The notes: a model not told the origin generated them from the letters alone. A stretch of 64,000 nucleotides of DNA from Limosilactobacillus fermentum (GCF_013394085.1 NZ_CP040910.1:1104512-1168511), one strand, 5' to 3'; shown: positions 9,882-18,246, counted from the first letter of the stretch. Numbers and translations are program-made.

Positions 9882-9903
9882 TACATAGACACGCGTCTAT
9901 GTA
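9882..9903. promoter_or_regulatory. ArsR-type operator between arsR and arsA
   Basis: Perfect 9-bp arms TACATAGAC / GTCTATGTA around a 4-bp centre. The same half-sites, 8 bp long, occur in the palindrome upstream of arsR at 10257-10278, so both are probable ArsR sites. Confidence 0.75.
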
Positions 9904-9917
9904 TTGCTTAAAAAAAC

Positions 9918-10241
9918 TTAATTGGCAACATCTTTTTCACAATCAGACCGTTGGCAAAGGCAGTGCTCATCAGCGGCTAACAGTTGGTCGGTATTCTGTT
10001 TAAACTCTTGGACAAACCTTTTTTGTAGGGAATAGTGTTGCCATTTCCCATCCTTTACCGCAAACACAATACCTGCATTTTGCAAAACCTTCATATGATG
10101 AGACAAAGTGGGTTGAGAAAGATCAAAATGCTGGAGGATATCACAAGCACAAAGTGATCCACATGAAAGCAGATCAATGATTTTTAGGCGGTTCGGGTCA
10201 GCCATTGCTTTTAGCATTTGAACGTAATTTTGATAATCCAT
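9918..10241 (-). CDS. arsR: arsenical-responsive repressor ArsR
   Basis: A 107-residue winged-helix repressor from ATG 10241, chosen because GGAAGGAG sits right upstream; an ATG at 10271 lies inside the operator and is unlikely. The CGSLCACDIL segment (Cys31 and Cys33) matches the ELCVCD metal-binding helix of ArsR, and LSQPTLSHHMKVL is the recognition helix. A Cys-rich tail (CLCQRSDCEK) may add ligands. It represses its own operon until arsenite/antimonite binds. It is the first gene of arsR-arsA-arsB-(arsD)-arsC. Confidence 0.92.
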   Translation of the reverse strand: MDYQNYVQMLKAMADPNRLKIIDLLSCGSLCACDILQHFDLSQPTLSHHMKVLQNAGIVFAVKDGKWQHYSLQKRFVQEFKQNTDQLLAADEHCLCQRSDCEKDVAN

Positions 10242-10256
10242 TTTTTCTCCTTCCAT

Positions 10257-10309
10257 TACATAGACGATCATCTATGTATAGTATAAGAGCTACTCCAATG
10301 GCTTGTCAA
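10257..10309 (-). promoter_or_regulatory. ars operon promoter and primary ArsR operator
   Basis: Minus-strand TTGACA (10304-10309) and TATACT (10280-10285) are separated by 18 bp. Immediately downstream lies the palindrome TACATAGA-N6-TCTATGTA (10257-10278), covering the transcription start. Confidence 0.8.
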
Positions 10310-10703
10310 CTTTGTTAAAACCCTAAATTGCAAGATTAAGTGAGCCACCCGGCCACGGGAGTGGCCGAGGTTTATACTGCTAATGTTTCAGGGCCAACTA
10401 TCTTAAGTATTTCCTCTTCAAATCTGTCTAGAGAAGACTTACCACCAAGAATCTTTCTTGGGTAGGAGTTGAGCCTCAGGTTTGCTTGTTCAACGTCAAA
10501 TTCACTGAACAATTGTAAACTGGTACCTTTAGTGATACTTCTACGAAGGAGCCGATTGTTGTTCTCGTTGGTCCCTCGTTGCCATGGCGAGTAAGCATCA
10601 GCATAGTCTACTTGGTCAACTTCATTAGCGACCTCAAAGAACTCACTACCATTGGGCACTGCCCCCTGTCAAGGTAACACTTTAGAAATCTAAAATTATT
10701 AAG

Positions 10704-11558
10704 TTATGCAATCTCACTTCTGTAGTAATCTACAGCGGTGAGATTCTTTCTTTTACCGGATATTTCAACGGTGTTGAAGTACTTAACGCCTTCTGCCACT
10801 AACTTTAAGAGTTGGTCATACGTTTGAGGCGCTGGCTGGTGTGCCAGCCACAGATGTTTGAAGTCACACCACCAGCGCTCAATTACCGCATTATCAGCCG
10901 GGGTCCCCGGCGCTGACATACTGTGGACGCATTGGTTTTGGATAAGGTAATTACTGAATTCCCTTGAAGTGTAGGCAGATCCACGATCTGTATGAATTAA
11001 CGGAGCCAACCTACTGGTCTTCTGTTTAGCCAATTCAAAAGCTTTAATTACGTCCTTGGCGGTTTCGGTTGGAGATATGAAGTAACTAAGCGCATAGTTC
11101 CCATACAAATCTATGATTGCGTGCAGTCGTACCTTGTTTCCACGACCGTAAGTAAGTTCCGTAGTATCAGTCACCCAGACCTTATTAGGCTGGTCAGGGG
11201 CAAATTGGCGATGTAATACATTGTCTTCAAGGTACTGTTGTTGTTCTTTAACCCGGTTACGACGCGGTTGGCGAATGTCAGCTTTGATCCCGTGCTCACG
11301 CATAATCCGCCGGACCCGTTTAATGTTAATCGGGAAGTCGAAGCTAAAAGTGTACTCTTTAATCTTGCTGGTATCGCTATTAAGAATGGCCGTGACCTTC
11401 CGGTAACCCGCACAGTTCAAATGGCGTTTCTCGATTTGACGAATCGCCGCCAAAATCTTCGCATTCTCGATTTCTTGCTGGGTCTTGATCTGCCTTTTCT
11501 TGAGCCAAATGTAATATGACTTACGCGACGTGTTTGCTACCGCCGCCAACTCGGTCAC
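10704..11558 (-). CDS. IS3-family transposase OrfB (DDE integrase)
   Basis: This is the catalytic half of the transposase. The ATG at 11558 opens a 284-residue frame, but the frame is open further upstream to about 11641, consistent with production as an OrfAB fusion by -1 frameshifting. The rve core is complete: VTDTTEL gives the first D, LIHTDRGSAY the second D, and PADNAVIERWW the E. The N-terminal helical HTH_21-like segment is seen at RRIMREHGIKADIR. Nothing in the frame is broken, so the element may still be active. Confidence 0.9.
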   Translation of the reverse strand: MTELAAVANTSRKSYYIWLKKRQIKTQQEIENAKILAAIRQIEKRHLNCAGYRKVTAILNSDTSKIKEYTFSFDFPINIKRVRRIMREHGIKADIRQPRRNRVKEQQQYLEDNVLHRQFAPDQPNKVWVTDTTELTYGRGNKVRLHAIIDLYGNYALSYFISPTETAKDVIKAFELAKQKTSRLAPLIHTDRGSAYTSREFSNYLIQNQCVHSMSAPGTPADNAVIERWWCDFKHLWLAHQPAPQTYDQLLKLVAEGVKYFNTVEISGKRKNLTAVDYYRSEIA

Positions 11559-11575
11559 TGTGTAACCTTCCTTAA

Positions 11576-12289
11576 CTAGTTCCTGAATCGCTTCGTATTT
11601 TGCGGATCGTCCACCTCCCGATTGCGTATTTCTCTCAATTTTTTTGCGAAAGCTCGCTCCACTTCTAAGCGCCGAACTTTTGCCTTGAGTTGTCGGTTCT
11701 CTTCTTCTAACTGTTCTTCGCGCGTTAAAGCGTCACCTTTGGGACGCGGCTTTTTACCTCGCCGGTCCTTTAAGACTTCCCAGTTACCGGTGGCCTGATA
11801 TTTTCGAACCCAGTCATACACTCGGTTATACGAAACGTCGAACTCCTTAGCTGTTACTTGGTAATCACTGTCATGATCAAGTGCCCACTGGACAATCTTA
11901 ATCTTTTCGTCGTAACTGACTTTCCGTCCCATTTTCCTAACCCGCTTTCCTGCGCCTTTCGGTGCTAGTAGTTTGCCACTATTGTACCGAATAACCCAGT
12001 CGGTTAGTTGAGAATTACTGCGAATATTGTACTTATGAAGCACTTCCTGGCGTGATAAGCCGTTATCTTGATAGTCGACAACCGCTGCCACTTTTAGGTC
12101 AATTGAATACCGGCGGTTGGTCGCGCTCCGCCTAACCCCCAGTACTCCTTCCTGAAGGAATCCTTTAATCCAACGACGTAATGAACCATCGTGGATCCCG
12201 TTGTAATCAGCGAAAACCTTGATCGAAAGATCCGAATCCTGATAACAACTTAGAAAATATAGCCGATCTAGTGTCGAATAGCTTGGCAA
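11576..12289 (-). CDS. IS3-family transposase OrfA (helix-turn-helix)
   Basis: A 237-residue protein with at least two helix-turn-helix repeats of the HTH_29/IS3 OrfA type (for example LSRQEVLHKYNIRSNSQLTDWVIRY and QVTAKEFDVSYNRVYDWVRKY), followed by a coiled-coil leucine-zipper-like stretch (TREEQLEEENRQLKAKVRRLE). It binds the terminal repeats. Near its 3' end the codons GCA-AAA-AAA form a seven-A slippery site (about 11639-11645) where ribosomes can step into the OrfB frame. At 237 residues it is longer than a minimal OrfA. Confidence 0.88.
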   Translation of the reverse strand: MPSYSTLDRLYFLSCYQDSDLSIKVFADYNGIHDGSLRRWIKGFLQEGVLGVRRSATNRRYSIDLKVAAVVDYQDNGLSRQEVLHKYNIRSNSQLTDWVIRYNSGKLLAPKGAGKRVRKMGRKVSYDEKIKIVQWALDHDSDYQVTAKEFDVSYNRVYDWVRKYQATGNWEVLKDRRGKKPRPKGDALTREEQLEEENRQLKAKVRRLEVERAFAKKLREIRNREVDDPQNTKRFRN

Positions 12290-13359
12290 ATAAAAATCCC
12301 CCTAGCGATAATAAGTCTTGGGTTTCATACTTGTTACCTTTAAGGGGATTATAGCCTTGTCTGGAGTGATTGTTTTAAAGATCTCGTCAAAGTAGTCAAC
12401 TGTAAGCTCTTTGAGCTTGGTAATAACTCCAGAAACCGCATTAGGCGTTTTTGATGTGATCTTAAAAGCAAGGTTATACCTGGTAAGTCTCTCTGCGAGA
12501 ACGAGAATTACTGGATCTTCAGCTGACTTTTTACCTTGAACGGTATCCATTTCCCAATGACCGAAAGTGGTGCGAGTTTCCACCTCTTTTGGTCGTTGGG
12601 AAATGTTCTTACCTGGCTGTTCACGCTTTGGAGTTCGACCATGTTTGGCCTTAGTACGCCGAGTTTTCTCTAGAAGGTCAATAATCTTCGTTCTTAGGAG
12701 TCCCTTATCAATCCAGTTGTAAATGGACCTTTCCGATGCGGGAAGCTTTACGTCGTCATTAACAAGCGATTCTGCAATCTTGAGCGCAGCGTAAGGTGAG
12801 CATTTTTGCGAATCTAATGATTCAAACTTGTCATGATCCTTAAAGTCAAATTCGCCCAACATAAGATCATCAAGCAAATTAATGATTTCAGGAGATGATT
12901 GATAAATTGGTGTTCTGCCACAGTTAGACCTGCTTTTTTCATAACGTTCTTGAGCCGTATAAGGGTCATAGTACTCCTTGTAGTAGCAGTAAACCTTACC
13001 GTTATTCGACTGTTTGGACATTTTGGTGACCATTCCTCGCTTAATCTCACGATCAATGGTCCCGTGAGCAACACCTATATACTGGGCAATCATTCGGTTA
13101 GAGTATTCAAGCTCTTTAAGCACAGAGATCTTAACACGATCATCGATCGTCAGGTGAGAACCTTTAGATCTAGTAGAAACATTAGTGTCTGTCGTGATAT
13201 CATTTAAGTGCGTCATTGTACGTATCTCCTCATTTTGGTTTGGTCACTTAAAATGATACACGATACGTCACAATGACGTTTTTTATTTTGCCAATGACTG
13301 GCTAACCTCATTCTACAATTCGCCAGCACAAAAATTATCAAAAAAACCGCAAAACTTTT

Positions 13360-13415
13360 CAAAAAAAGACGGCTTGTGCAATTTTGTCCAAAGCAAATAC
13401 ACAAGCCGTTTTTCG
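13360..13415 (-). terminator. terminator downstream of the crcB pair
   Basis: Hairpin ACGGCTTGTG / CACAAGCCGT with a ~20-nt loop. On the minus strand it is followed by seven T. It is the first such structure after the crcB genes and may also work on the plus strand. Confidence 0.65.
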
Positions 13416-13575
13416 TCTCAATTGTTGTTATACCAATGGTCTTTGTTAATTCACAAGTCGCTCGTGAAGAAAATCGAAATCCCTTCCCCGGTCAATAGTT
13501 ATCTCCTTTCTCGAGGCCGACTGGTTCGTGAAGAAAAGTGATCAAGTCCCAGCGTTGTCTTCAACCTTGTGATTT

Positions 13576-13908
13576 TTACAGTTGCATTCCCAGCCAAGTC
13601 AAGAGCAAGCCGCCCAGGTAGGAACTGGTGATGTATAACAGCGCAGCGCCCTTTCTCCCTTCGTCAAAGAGGCTAATCAATTCGACGTTAAAAGTCGAAA
13701 AGGTGGTAAAGCCCCCCAACAAGCCGGTGGTCCAAAACTTGCCACTTTCGGCCGGTAAGTACTGGCTCAAAAGCCCGAGGGCGAAGGAACCTACTAGGTT
13801 GATCACCAGTGTAGCCAGTGGCCAGTCGATTCTTGTCTTCTTCCATAGTTGCGTTAGCTGCCAACGAAGCCAGGCGCCCAGCCCGGCGCCCACACCGATC
13901 ATGATCAT
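13576..13908 (-). CDS. crcB: fluoride channel subunit CrcB/Fluc (second gene)
   Basis: A 110-residue membrane protein with four hydrophobic helices. The GGFTTFSTFNVE segment (about residues 70-81) is the signature of the Fluc/CrcB family, and GAGLGAWLRWQL is the conserved N-terminal helix. These dimeric channels expel fluoride. Its ATG overlaps the stop of the upstream crcB by 4 nt, so the two are translated together. Two adjacent crcB genes in Gram-positive bacteria usually encode a heterodimer. Confidence 0.93.
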   Translation of the reverse strand: MIMIGVGAGLGAWLRWQLTQLWKKTRIDWPLATLVINLVGSFALGLLSQYLPAESGKFWTTGLLGGFTTFSTFNVELISLFDEGRKGAALLYITSSYLGGLLLTWLGMQL

Positions 13909-14270
13909 TGTGCCTTCCCCACTTTCTTAGCGAGCCAAAAGCCCAGGCCAGCCATTACCAGGCCCGCCACCGCCGTCACCAATAGGTAGGCCAGGCCCAG
14001 GACAACATTAGTTGATAATAGCCCCACCGTTACCGTACTCATAGTCGAAAAGGTGGTAAAGGCGCCGATCAAGCCGGTCCCGACGCCTAGATTGACCCAG
14101 CTGGGAAAGGCGCCCCGTTCAATACCCCAGTACGTCCAAAAGCTTAACAAAAAGGCCCCGACTAGGTTTACTAACAAGGTGGCGATGGGGGTTACCACAA
14201 CCAGGCCTAGTGCCGCCCGCAAAATGCCGCCGCTAAATCCGCCGATTAGCACGGCGCTCCCGTTTTTCAT
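13905..14270 (-). CDS. crcB: fluoride channel subunit CrcB/Fluc (first gene)
   Basis: A 121-residue paralogue of the next gene, with the signature GLIGAFTTFSTMSTVT at about 72-87 and four membrane helices. The start ATG 14270 follows GGAGG. The N-terminal GGFSGGILRAALG corresponds to the GGxxGAxxRY helix of the family. Because both copies keep the central TTFST motif, a heterodimeric channel is likely. The leader is only about 30 nt, too short for a fluoride riboswitch. Confidence 0.92.
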   Translation of the reverse strand: MKNGSAVLIGGFSGGILRAALGLVVVTPIATLLVNLVGAFLLSFWTYWGIERGAFPSWVNLGVGTGLIGAFTTFSTMSTVTVGLLSTNVVLGLAYLLVTAVAGLVMAGLGFWLAKKVGKAQ

Positions 14271-14304
14271 CTATTCTAACCTCCATTGGTCTAATCAAAT
14301 TCTA

Positions 14305-14356
14305 ATAATAAGTAAGAACAAGTTGATTGTCAATGGCTTAGGGGGACAAGTATAAT
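14305..14356. promoter_or_regulatory. overlapping divergent promoters of crcB and the VOC gene
   Basis: Minus strand: TTGACA (14328-14333), 17 bp, TATTAT (14305-14310), driving crcB. Plus strand: TTGTCA (14327-14332), 18 bp, TATAAT (14351-14356), driving the VOC gene. The two -35 boxes share the same bases, so the promoters should compete. Confidence 0.75.
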
Positions 14357-14393
14357 TATGAATGGAAAAATTGGAAAAGAGGAAATTGGTTCA

Positions 14394-14786
14394 ATGAAGA
14401 TGCGCAGAATTGACCATGTGGTATTACCGGTGGCTGACTTAAACGTCGCCCGCCGTTTCTATCATGAGGTGTTTGACATGCCGGTGCTCGACCAGCAATC
14501 CACGGATGACGTGGTGACCTTACGGTGCGGCCACCAGCTGATTCGCCTGGAGAAGGTTGACCGGGACAGTGACCTGGTCGCCACTAAGCTTGTTCCCGGT
14601 GCCGCCGACCTGTGTCTCGTTGCCGGTGACGACATGGACGCCATTGTCCACCACCTGCGGTCCTACTTTATTGACCTAGTGGCGGGTCCCGTCGCCAAAA
14701 ACGGCGCCGAAGGACCGATGACGTCCGTTTACCTACGCGACCCCGACCAAAACTTGATCGAGATCGCCGTCTATGAAAATAAATAA
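14394..14786 (+). CDS. VOC (glyoxalase/dioxygenase) family protein
   Basis: A 130-residue single-unit vicinal-oxygen-chelate protein. The start at ATG 14394 (MKMRRIDHVVLPV) is preferred because an ATG at 14358 would sit only 2 nt after the -10 box. The N-terminal IDHVVLPVADLNVARRFYHEVF is the first beta-alpha-beta module, with the metal-site histidine in IDHV; the C-terminal VYLRDPDQNLIEIAVYE carries the metal-site glutamate. Members include glyoxalase I and fosfomycin-resistance proteins; the substrate cannot be told from the sequence. Confidence 0.85.
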   Translation: MKMRRIDHVVLPVADLNVARRFYHEVFDMPVLDQQSTDDVVTLRCGHQLIRLEKVDRDSDLVATKLVPGAADLCLVAGDDMDAIVHHLRSYFIDLVAGPVAKNGAEGPMTSVYLRDPDQNLIEIAVYENK

Positions 14787-14860
14787 TTTGGGGTCTATTC
14801 AAGCGCTTTTAAGATCGCTATAATGGATCTCGTTGATTTTTGAGAAATGAGGTGTTACGA

Positions 14861-15418
14861 ATGGTTGTAACCATGAAACAAACTGCCAAGGCAACCGAAG
14901 CCACTTACATGCGCAAGGCAACGCTGGAGGATTTAGACCGGATCTGGGAGATCGTTGAAGACGCCCGCGCTCTTTTGAAGGCTGATGGTAGCGAACAATG
15001 GCAAAACGGTTACCCAACCCGGTTAACCTTCCAACAAGATATTGAGTTTGGAAACTGCTACCTTATGATTGCAGGCGACCGGATTGCCGGCACCGTTACC
15101 CTGATGCCACAGGGCGACACCCACTATAACTACATCGTTGACGGGGAATGGGCGATGCCTGGTCACCCGTTTGCGACCATTCACCGGATCGCCATTGACT
15201 CGGCTTACCGCGGCCGTCACTTCGCCAACTACATCATGTCGACGATGATTTCCGTGGCTTACGCACAAGGGATCCGCAACTTCCGGATCGCCACCCACGA
15301 CAAGAACGACCGGGTCCACAACCTGGTCCAAAACTTCGGCTTCGTTAAGCGCGGCAAGGTCTACACGGGCCCGACGCCGGACGACCTGCGTAACGTTTAC
15401 GAGTTGAACTTGAAGTAG
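14861..15418 (+). CDS. GNAT-family N-acetyltransferase
   Basis: A 185-residue protein from ATG 14861 (MVVTMKQ), with a GAGGTG ribosome site 6 nt upstream. The N-terminal YMRKATLEDLDRIWEIVEDAR and the acetyl-CoA region IHRIAIDSAYRGRHFANYIM (RGRxxA variant of the Q/RxxGxG/A loop) are typical of GNAT enzymes. The NLVQNFGFVKRGKV segment is the C-terminal motif. The substrate is unknown. It is followed directly by copy B of the dispersed hairpin repeat. Confidence 0.85.
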   Translation: MVVTMKQTAKATEATYMRKATLEDLDRIWEIVEDARALLKADGSEQWQNGYPTRLTFQQDIEFGNCYLMIAGDRIAGTVTLMPQGDTHYNYIVDGEWAMPGHPFATIHRIAIDSAYRGRHFANYIMSTMISVAYAQGIRNFRIATHDKNDRVHNLVQNFGFVKRGKVYTGPTPDDLRNVYELNLK

Positions 15419-15585
15419 AAGTGCGACCAACCTCCTCGACAGGTCGTAGGGCTAAGCTAGGGCGAAGGTTGGTGCCCTGGCACCGTTCTTTGCCCGTACT
15501 TAGCCACTAGGCCTGTGGTTGGGAGCACGTTATTAAGAAGTGCGACCCAGCCAACTGGCAGGCCGTGAGCTAAGTCAGTACGTCG
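15418..15585 (+). repeat. dispersed hairpin element, copy B, with a partial second copy
   Basis: 15418-15533 is nearly identical to 61-173 (same ends gtgcgaccaacctcctcgac and ggcctgtggttgggagcacg) and has the central GGTGCC-CT-GGCACC hairpin. A truncated, diverged copy follows at 15539-15585 (gtgcgacccagcc...ggcaggccgtgagctaagt). Confidence 0.8.
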
Positions 15586-15605
15586 GTTTACACTAAATTT
15601 GAACA

Positions 15606-15638
15606 AACGGCCCCCCGCTGGACGGGGAGCCGTTTTTC
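15606..15638 (+). terminator. terminator after the GNAT gene
   Basis: Hairpin ACGGCCCCCCG / CGGGGAGCCGT followed by TTTTT. Confidence 0.75.
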
Positions 15639-15692
15639 ATTTCCCCCAAAACATTCTATAATATAGATAATAACTAGTTGAAAGGGGGCACC

Positions 15693-17408
15693 ATGATGGC
15701 AAAACTGGAAGTTTCGGCGACCAAGCGCCTGCGCCAAATCGTCAACGTCATCAGCAAGAACCATTTCCTGGCCAACTTCTACCACCAAACCAACCCGGAA
15801 GTGATCGTGGCCGCCCTGGAGGAGTTGGGCCCCACCTTCATCAAGCTCGGTCAACTCCTCTCCACGCGGCCCGACCTGGTTTCACCGTCTTACATTTCCG
15901 CCCTAGAAACCCTGCAAGATCAGGTCCAAGAAGACGATTTCGACACCGTTAAGACCACCATCGAGGAATCGACCGGCCAAACTTTAGCAGAGCTGTTTGC
16001 CGACTTTGAAAAACATCCCTTCGCCTCGGCTTCGATCGGTCAGTGCCACCGGGCCCACCTCCACGACGGGACCGAAGTGGTGGTCAAGGTCCAACACCCC
16101 GCCGTTCGCCAGCTGGTCGAAGTCGACCTCGCCCTCTTCACCCGGGCGGTCCGCTTGCTTAAGTACGTTCCCGAGGGCAGCGTGGTTGACCTGCCCCAGG
16201 TAGTCGAACAACTGGGCCAGTCCCTGCGCTCGGAGATTGACTTCACCATCGAAGCCCAGGCCACCCAACGCTTTTACGAACTCAATAACGGCCGGGGAAT
16301 TTTCTTGGCGCCCAAAGCCTTTGTCGACCAATCATCCAGCCGGGTGTTGGTTACCCAATACATGCCGGGCGACTCGATCAAGGGGCTCTTGGCCGACCCG
16401 CCGACCCTAGCCCTTCCCGACGGCCTTTCCTTAACCGACGTTCGTAAGGGCGTTGCCCGGTCACTCGTCGAAAACTTCATCCAAGAGGTCTTTTACGACC
16501 GCTTCTTTCACGCCGACCCCCACCCCGGCAACCTCTTTTTCCTGCCGGTGCCCGCGGGCAGCACCCAAACCACTACCCAGTTTCAAAAGCAGTTTGGCGA
16601 TTTGACCCTGACGATTAACAATCAAACGCCCCTACCGCCTTACCGGCTGGTGTACCTGGACTTCGGGATGATGGGGACCCTGCCGGCTAGCCTAGCCCAG
16701 GGAATCGCCCAGGTGATCTTGGCCATTACCACTAAGGATAGCTACCAAATCAGCCAGGCGATTTTACGGATTTGCAACCAAACCGGCCCGGTCGACGAGC
16801 AGTCCTTTAACCACCAGTTGGCCAGCTTCTTACGCCCCTACCTCAACACCGGCCTTAAGGATTACAACTTCTCCCAGATGATCTTTGAGGTCACCAGCCT
16901 CTGCCGCAGAAACCACCTCCAGGTTAAGCCGGAAGTGACGATGCTGCTGCGGGCCTTTGGGACCCTGGAGGGCACGGTCGCCAAGCTCGACCCGTCGATT
17001 TCTTTAATGGACATTGCCCGTCCCTTTGCCAAGCAGTACTTTAAGGAGCACTTTAACCCCAAGCACTTTACCGAGGGGCAGGCGCTCAAACTCTTGCGGG
17101 CAGCCGGGGCCACCACCAGTATCCCGATCCGGATGGCGACCTTCTTGGAGCAACTCACTAACGGCGAACAACGCCTAAACCTGCACTACCAGGGGCAAGA
17201 CCGGGTGCTGGCTAAGCTCGAAGCGCTGCTTAACCGCCTCTTGACCGTGATCGTCTTAGCCGCCATCATCCTCGCCTCGTCGATCCTGGTGGTCGGCGGC
17301 ACCACCCACCCCCTGATCTACAAACTGGGGGTCAGTGGTTACCTGCTGGCGATCATCATCTTGCTCGGCTTAGTGATTGCCAACACCTGGCGGCGGTTCC
17401 ACCGCTAG
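15693..17408 (+). CDS. UbiB/ABC1/AarF-family atypical kinase
   Basis: A 571-residue protein from ATG 15693 (the next ATG, 15696, is also well placed after AAAGGGGG). It shows the family marks in order: KxGQ motif FIKLGQLLSTRPDLVS (about 52-67), alanine-rich nucleotide loop ASASIGQCHRA (about 112-122), the lysine in VVVKVQHP, the catalytic-loop like HADPHPGNLF (about 272-281), and YLDFGMMG as the DFG equivalent. Two C-terminal hydrophobic helices anchor it to the membrane. Family members support isoprenoid quinone synthesis, which could link it to the menaquinone-dependent nitrate reductase further on; in many Firmicutes the role is unknown. Confidence 0.85.
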   Translation: MMAKLEVSATKRLRQIVNVISKNHFLANFYHQTNPEVIVAALEELGPTFIKLGQLLSTRPDLVSPSYISALETLQDQVQEDDFDTVKTTIEESTGQTLAELFADFEKHPFASASIGQCHRAHLHDGTEVVVKVQHPAVRQLVEVDLALFTRAVRLLKYVPEGSVVDLPQVVEQLGQSLRSEIDFTIEAQATQRFYELNNGRGIFLAPKAFVDQSSSRVLVTQYMPGDSIKGLLADPPTLALPDGLSLTDVRKGVARSLVENFIQEVFYDRFFHADPHPGNLFFLPVPAGSTQTTTQFQKQFGDLTLTINNQTPLPPYRLVYLDFGMMGTLPASLAQGIAQVILAITTKDSYQISQAILRICNQTGPVDEQSFNHQLASFLRPYLNTGLKDYNFSQMIFEVTSLCRRNHLQVKPEVTMLLRAFGTLEGTVAKLDPSISLMDIARPFAKQYFKEHFNPKHFTEGQALKLLRAAGATTSIPIRMATFLEQLTNGEQRLNLHYQGQDRVLAKLEALLNRLLTVIVLAAIILASSILVVGGTTHPLIYKLGVSGYLLAIIILLGLVIANTWRRFHR

Positions 17409-17469
17409 GGCAAAATGGTGGCGTCCGCTTTTCAAATTGGTCTATAATGATCAAAAAGGAGGAATTATC

Positions 17470-18168
17470 ATGGCAGAAGAATTACCTAGTTACGCAAGTA
17501 AAGTGATCAGCGTGCGTCCCCTGACGGACGACTACCTCGAAATCCTACTCGAAATCCCGGCTGGTTTCACCTGGGAGGCCGGCCAGTACATGCGCTTAGG
17601 CCTACCCACCAAGGAAGTGACCGACCAAAAGAAGGTCCGCGCCCTGTCCTTTGCGAGCCTACCGGCGGACGGTCACATCCTCTTAGGTACCCGGACCCGC
17701 CAGCACGGCGAACCTTCTTCGTTTAAGGCCAACGTGCAAACCCTGGTGCCGGGCGAAGAAATCCAAATCCTCGGCCCACTGGGCAAGTTTACCTTAAAGG
17801 ACGAAGACAAGCCCCTCGTCCTCTTTGCCAGCGGGGTGGGGATCACCCCTATCCGCGCCCTGGTCAAGGAACTCCACGACACTAAGTCAGACCGCCCGGT
17901 AGAAGTGGTCTACGTCGCGGATGGCTTCCACCTCTACCAAGAGGACTTTGAAAAGTGGGCCGCCGACATGCCAAATCTGACCCTGACCCTCTTAGACCAC
18001 GGTAAGGACGCCGTTGCCCACCTGACGGAACTGGCAGAACAAAAGGGCAACGAGGTTCGTTACTACCTGTCCGGTTCACCAGCGATCGTCGAATCTAACC
18101 ATGACCTCCTTGTTAACGCTGGGGTCGATGAAGACCTCGTTGAAGTCGACAAGCTGTACGGGTACTAG
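17470..18168 (+). CDS. FAD/NAD(P)H-dependent flavin or ferredoxin reductase-like protein
   Basis: A 232-residue FNR-superfamily protein. The N-terminal half is a flavin-binding barrel (WEAGQYMRLGL and RALSFASLP, the RxxS flavin motif), and the C-terminal half is the NAD(P)H domain (LFASGVGITPIRALVKEL at about 118-135 and YYLSGSPAIVE). It has no [2Fe-2S] domain, so it resembles Fre-like stand-alone reductases. ATG 17470 follows AAGGAGG; a TATAAT at 17443-17448 provides a -10 box, so it is transcribed on its own although it sits just after the UbiB-like gene. The electron acceptor is unknown. Confidence 0.82.
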   Translation: MAEELPSYASKVISVRPLTDDYLEILLEIPAGFTWEAGQYMRLGLPTKEVTDQKKVRALSFASLPADGHILLGTRTRQHGEPSSFKANVQTLVPGEEIQILGPLGKFTLKDEDKPLVLFASGVGITPIRALVKELHDTKSDRPVEVVYVADGFHLYQEDFEKWAADMPNLTLTLLDHGKDAVAHLTELAEQKGNEVRYYLSGSPAIVESNHDLLVNAGVDEDLVEVDKLYGY

Positions 18169-18202
18169 CAGCAAGTGGTGACCAACCACCCTCTCAATAA
18201 GT

Positions 18203-18246
18203 AAAACCGGCTAATCCGCGTTTCTTTGCGAATTAGCCGGTTTTTG
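18203..18246 (+). terminator. terminator of the reductase gene
   Basis: Strong hairpin AAACCGGCTAAT / ATTAGCCGGTTT followed by TTT. Confidence 0.85.

Larger units (their letters stand above)
10655..12356 (-). mobile_element. IS3-family insertion sequence, 1702 bp
   Basis: The ends were fixed by reconstruction: imperfect terminal repeats begin GGCACTGCCCCC on the left and, read inward from the right, GGCTATAATCCCC, both continuing into AAGGTAACA. They are flanked by a 3-bp direct duplication TTG (10652-10654 and 12357-12359), typical of IS3. It carries two overlapping transposase frames with a frameshift signal. Confidence 0.87.
10372..13216 (-). pseudogene. IS30-family transposase, disrupted by IS3 insertion
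   Basis: Two pieces of a single gene: 12357-13216 gives the N-terminal helix-turn-helix and the first two catalytic acidic positions (GHWEMDTVQGK and, at the break, TITPD), and 10372-10654 gives NGSEFFEVAN...YSPWQRGTNENNNRLLRR to the end. Joining them after removing the insert and one CAA duplication restores ITPDNGSEF and an uninterrupted frame of 379 residues, the usual IS30 transposase length. The piece upstream of the break runs on into the insert and stops at 12302. The element can no longer move by itself. Confidence 0.88.
10327..13318 (-). mobile_element. IS30-family element interrupted by an IS3-family element
   Basis: Imperfect terminal inverted repeats are visible at the left (AATTGCAAGATTAAGTGAGC from about 10327) and, inverted, at the right (ending about 13318). 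Between them lies one IS30-type transposase gene split by an insertion at 10655-12356. Without the insertion the element would be close to 1.3 kb. The ends are approximate; no target duplication could be assigned with confidence. Confidence 0.7.

Noticed and set aside
10310-13318. A composite transposon carrying the arsenic genes
   Set aside because: Only one side has insertion elements; no matching copy was found left of arsC near 5960, so transfer as a composite unit is not supported.
13213-13404. 63-residue frame at the right end of the IS30 element
   Set aside because: It spans the terminal repeat and a terminator, has no ribosome site and an implausible composition.
14271-14393. Fluoride riboswitch before crcB
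   Set aside because: The promoter leaves only about 30 nt of leader and no crcB-motif pattern is visible.
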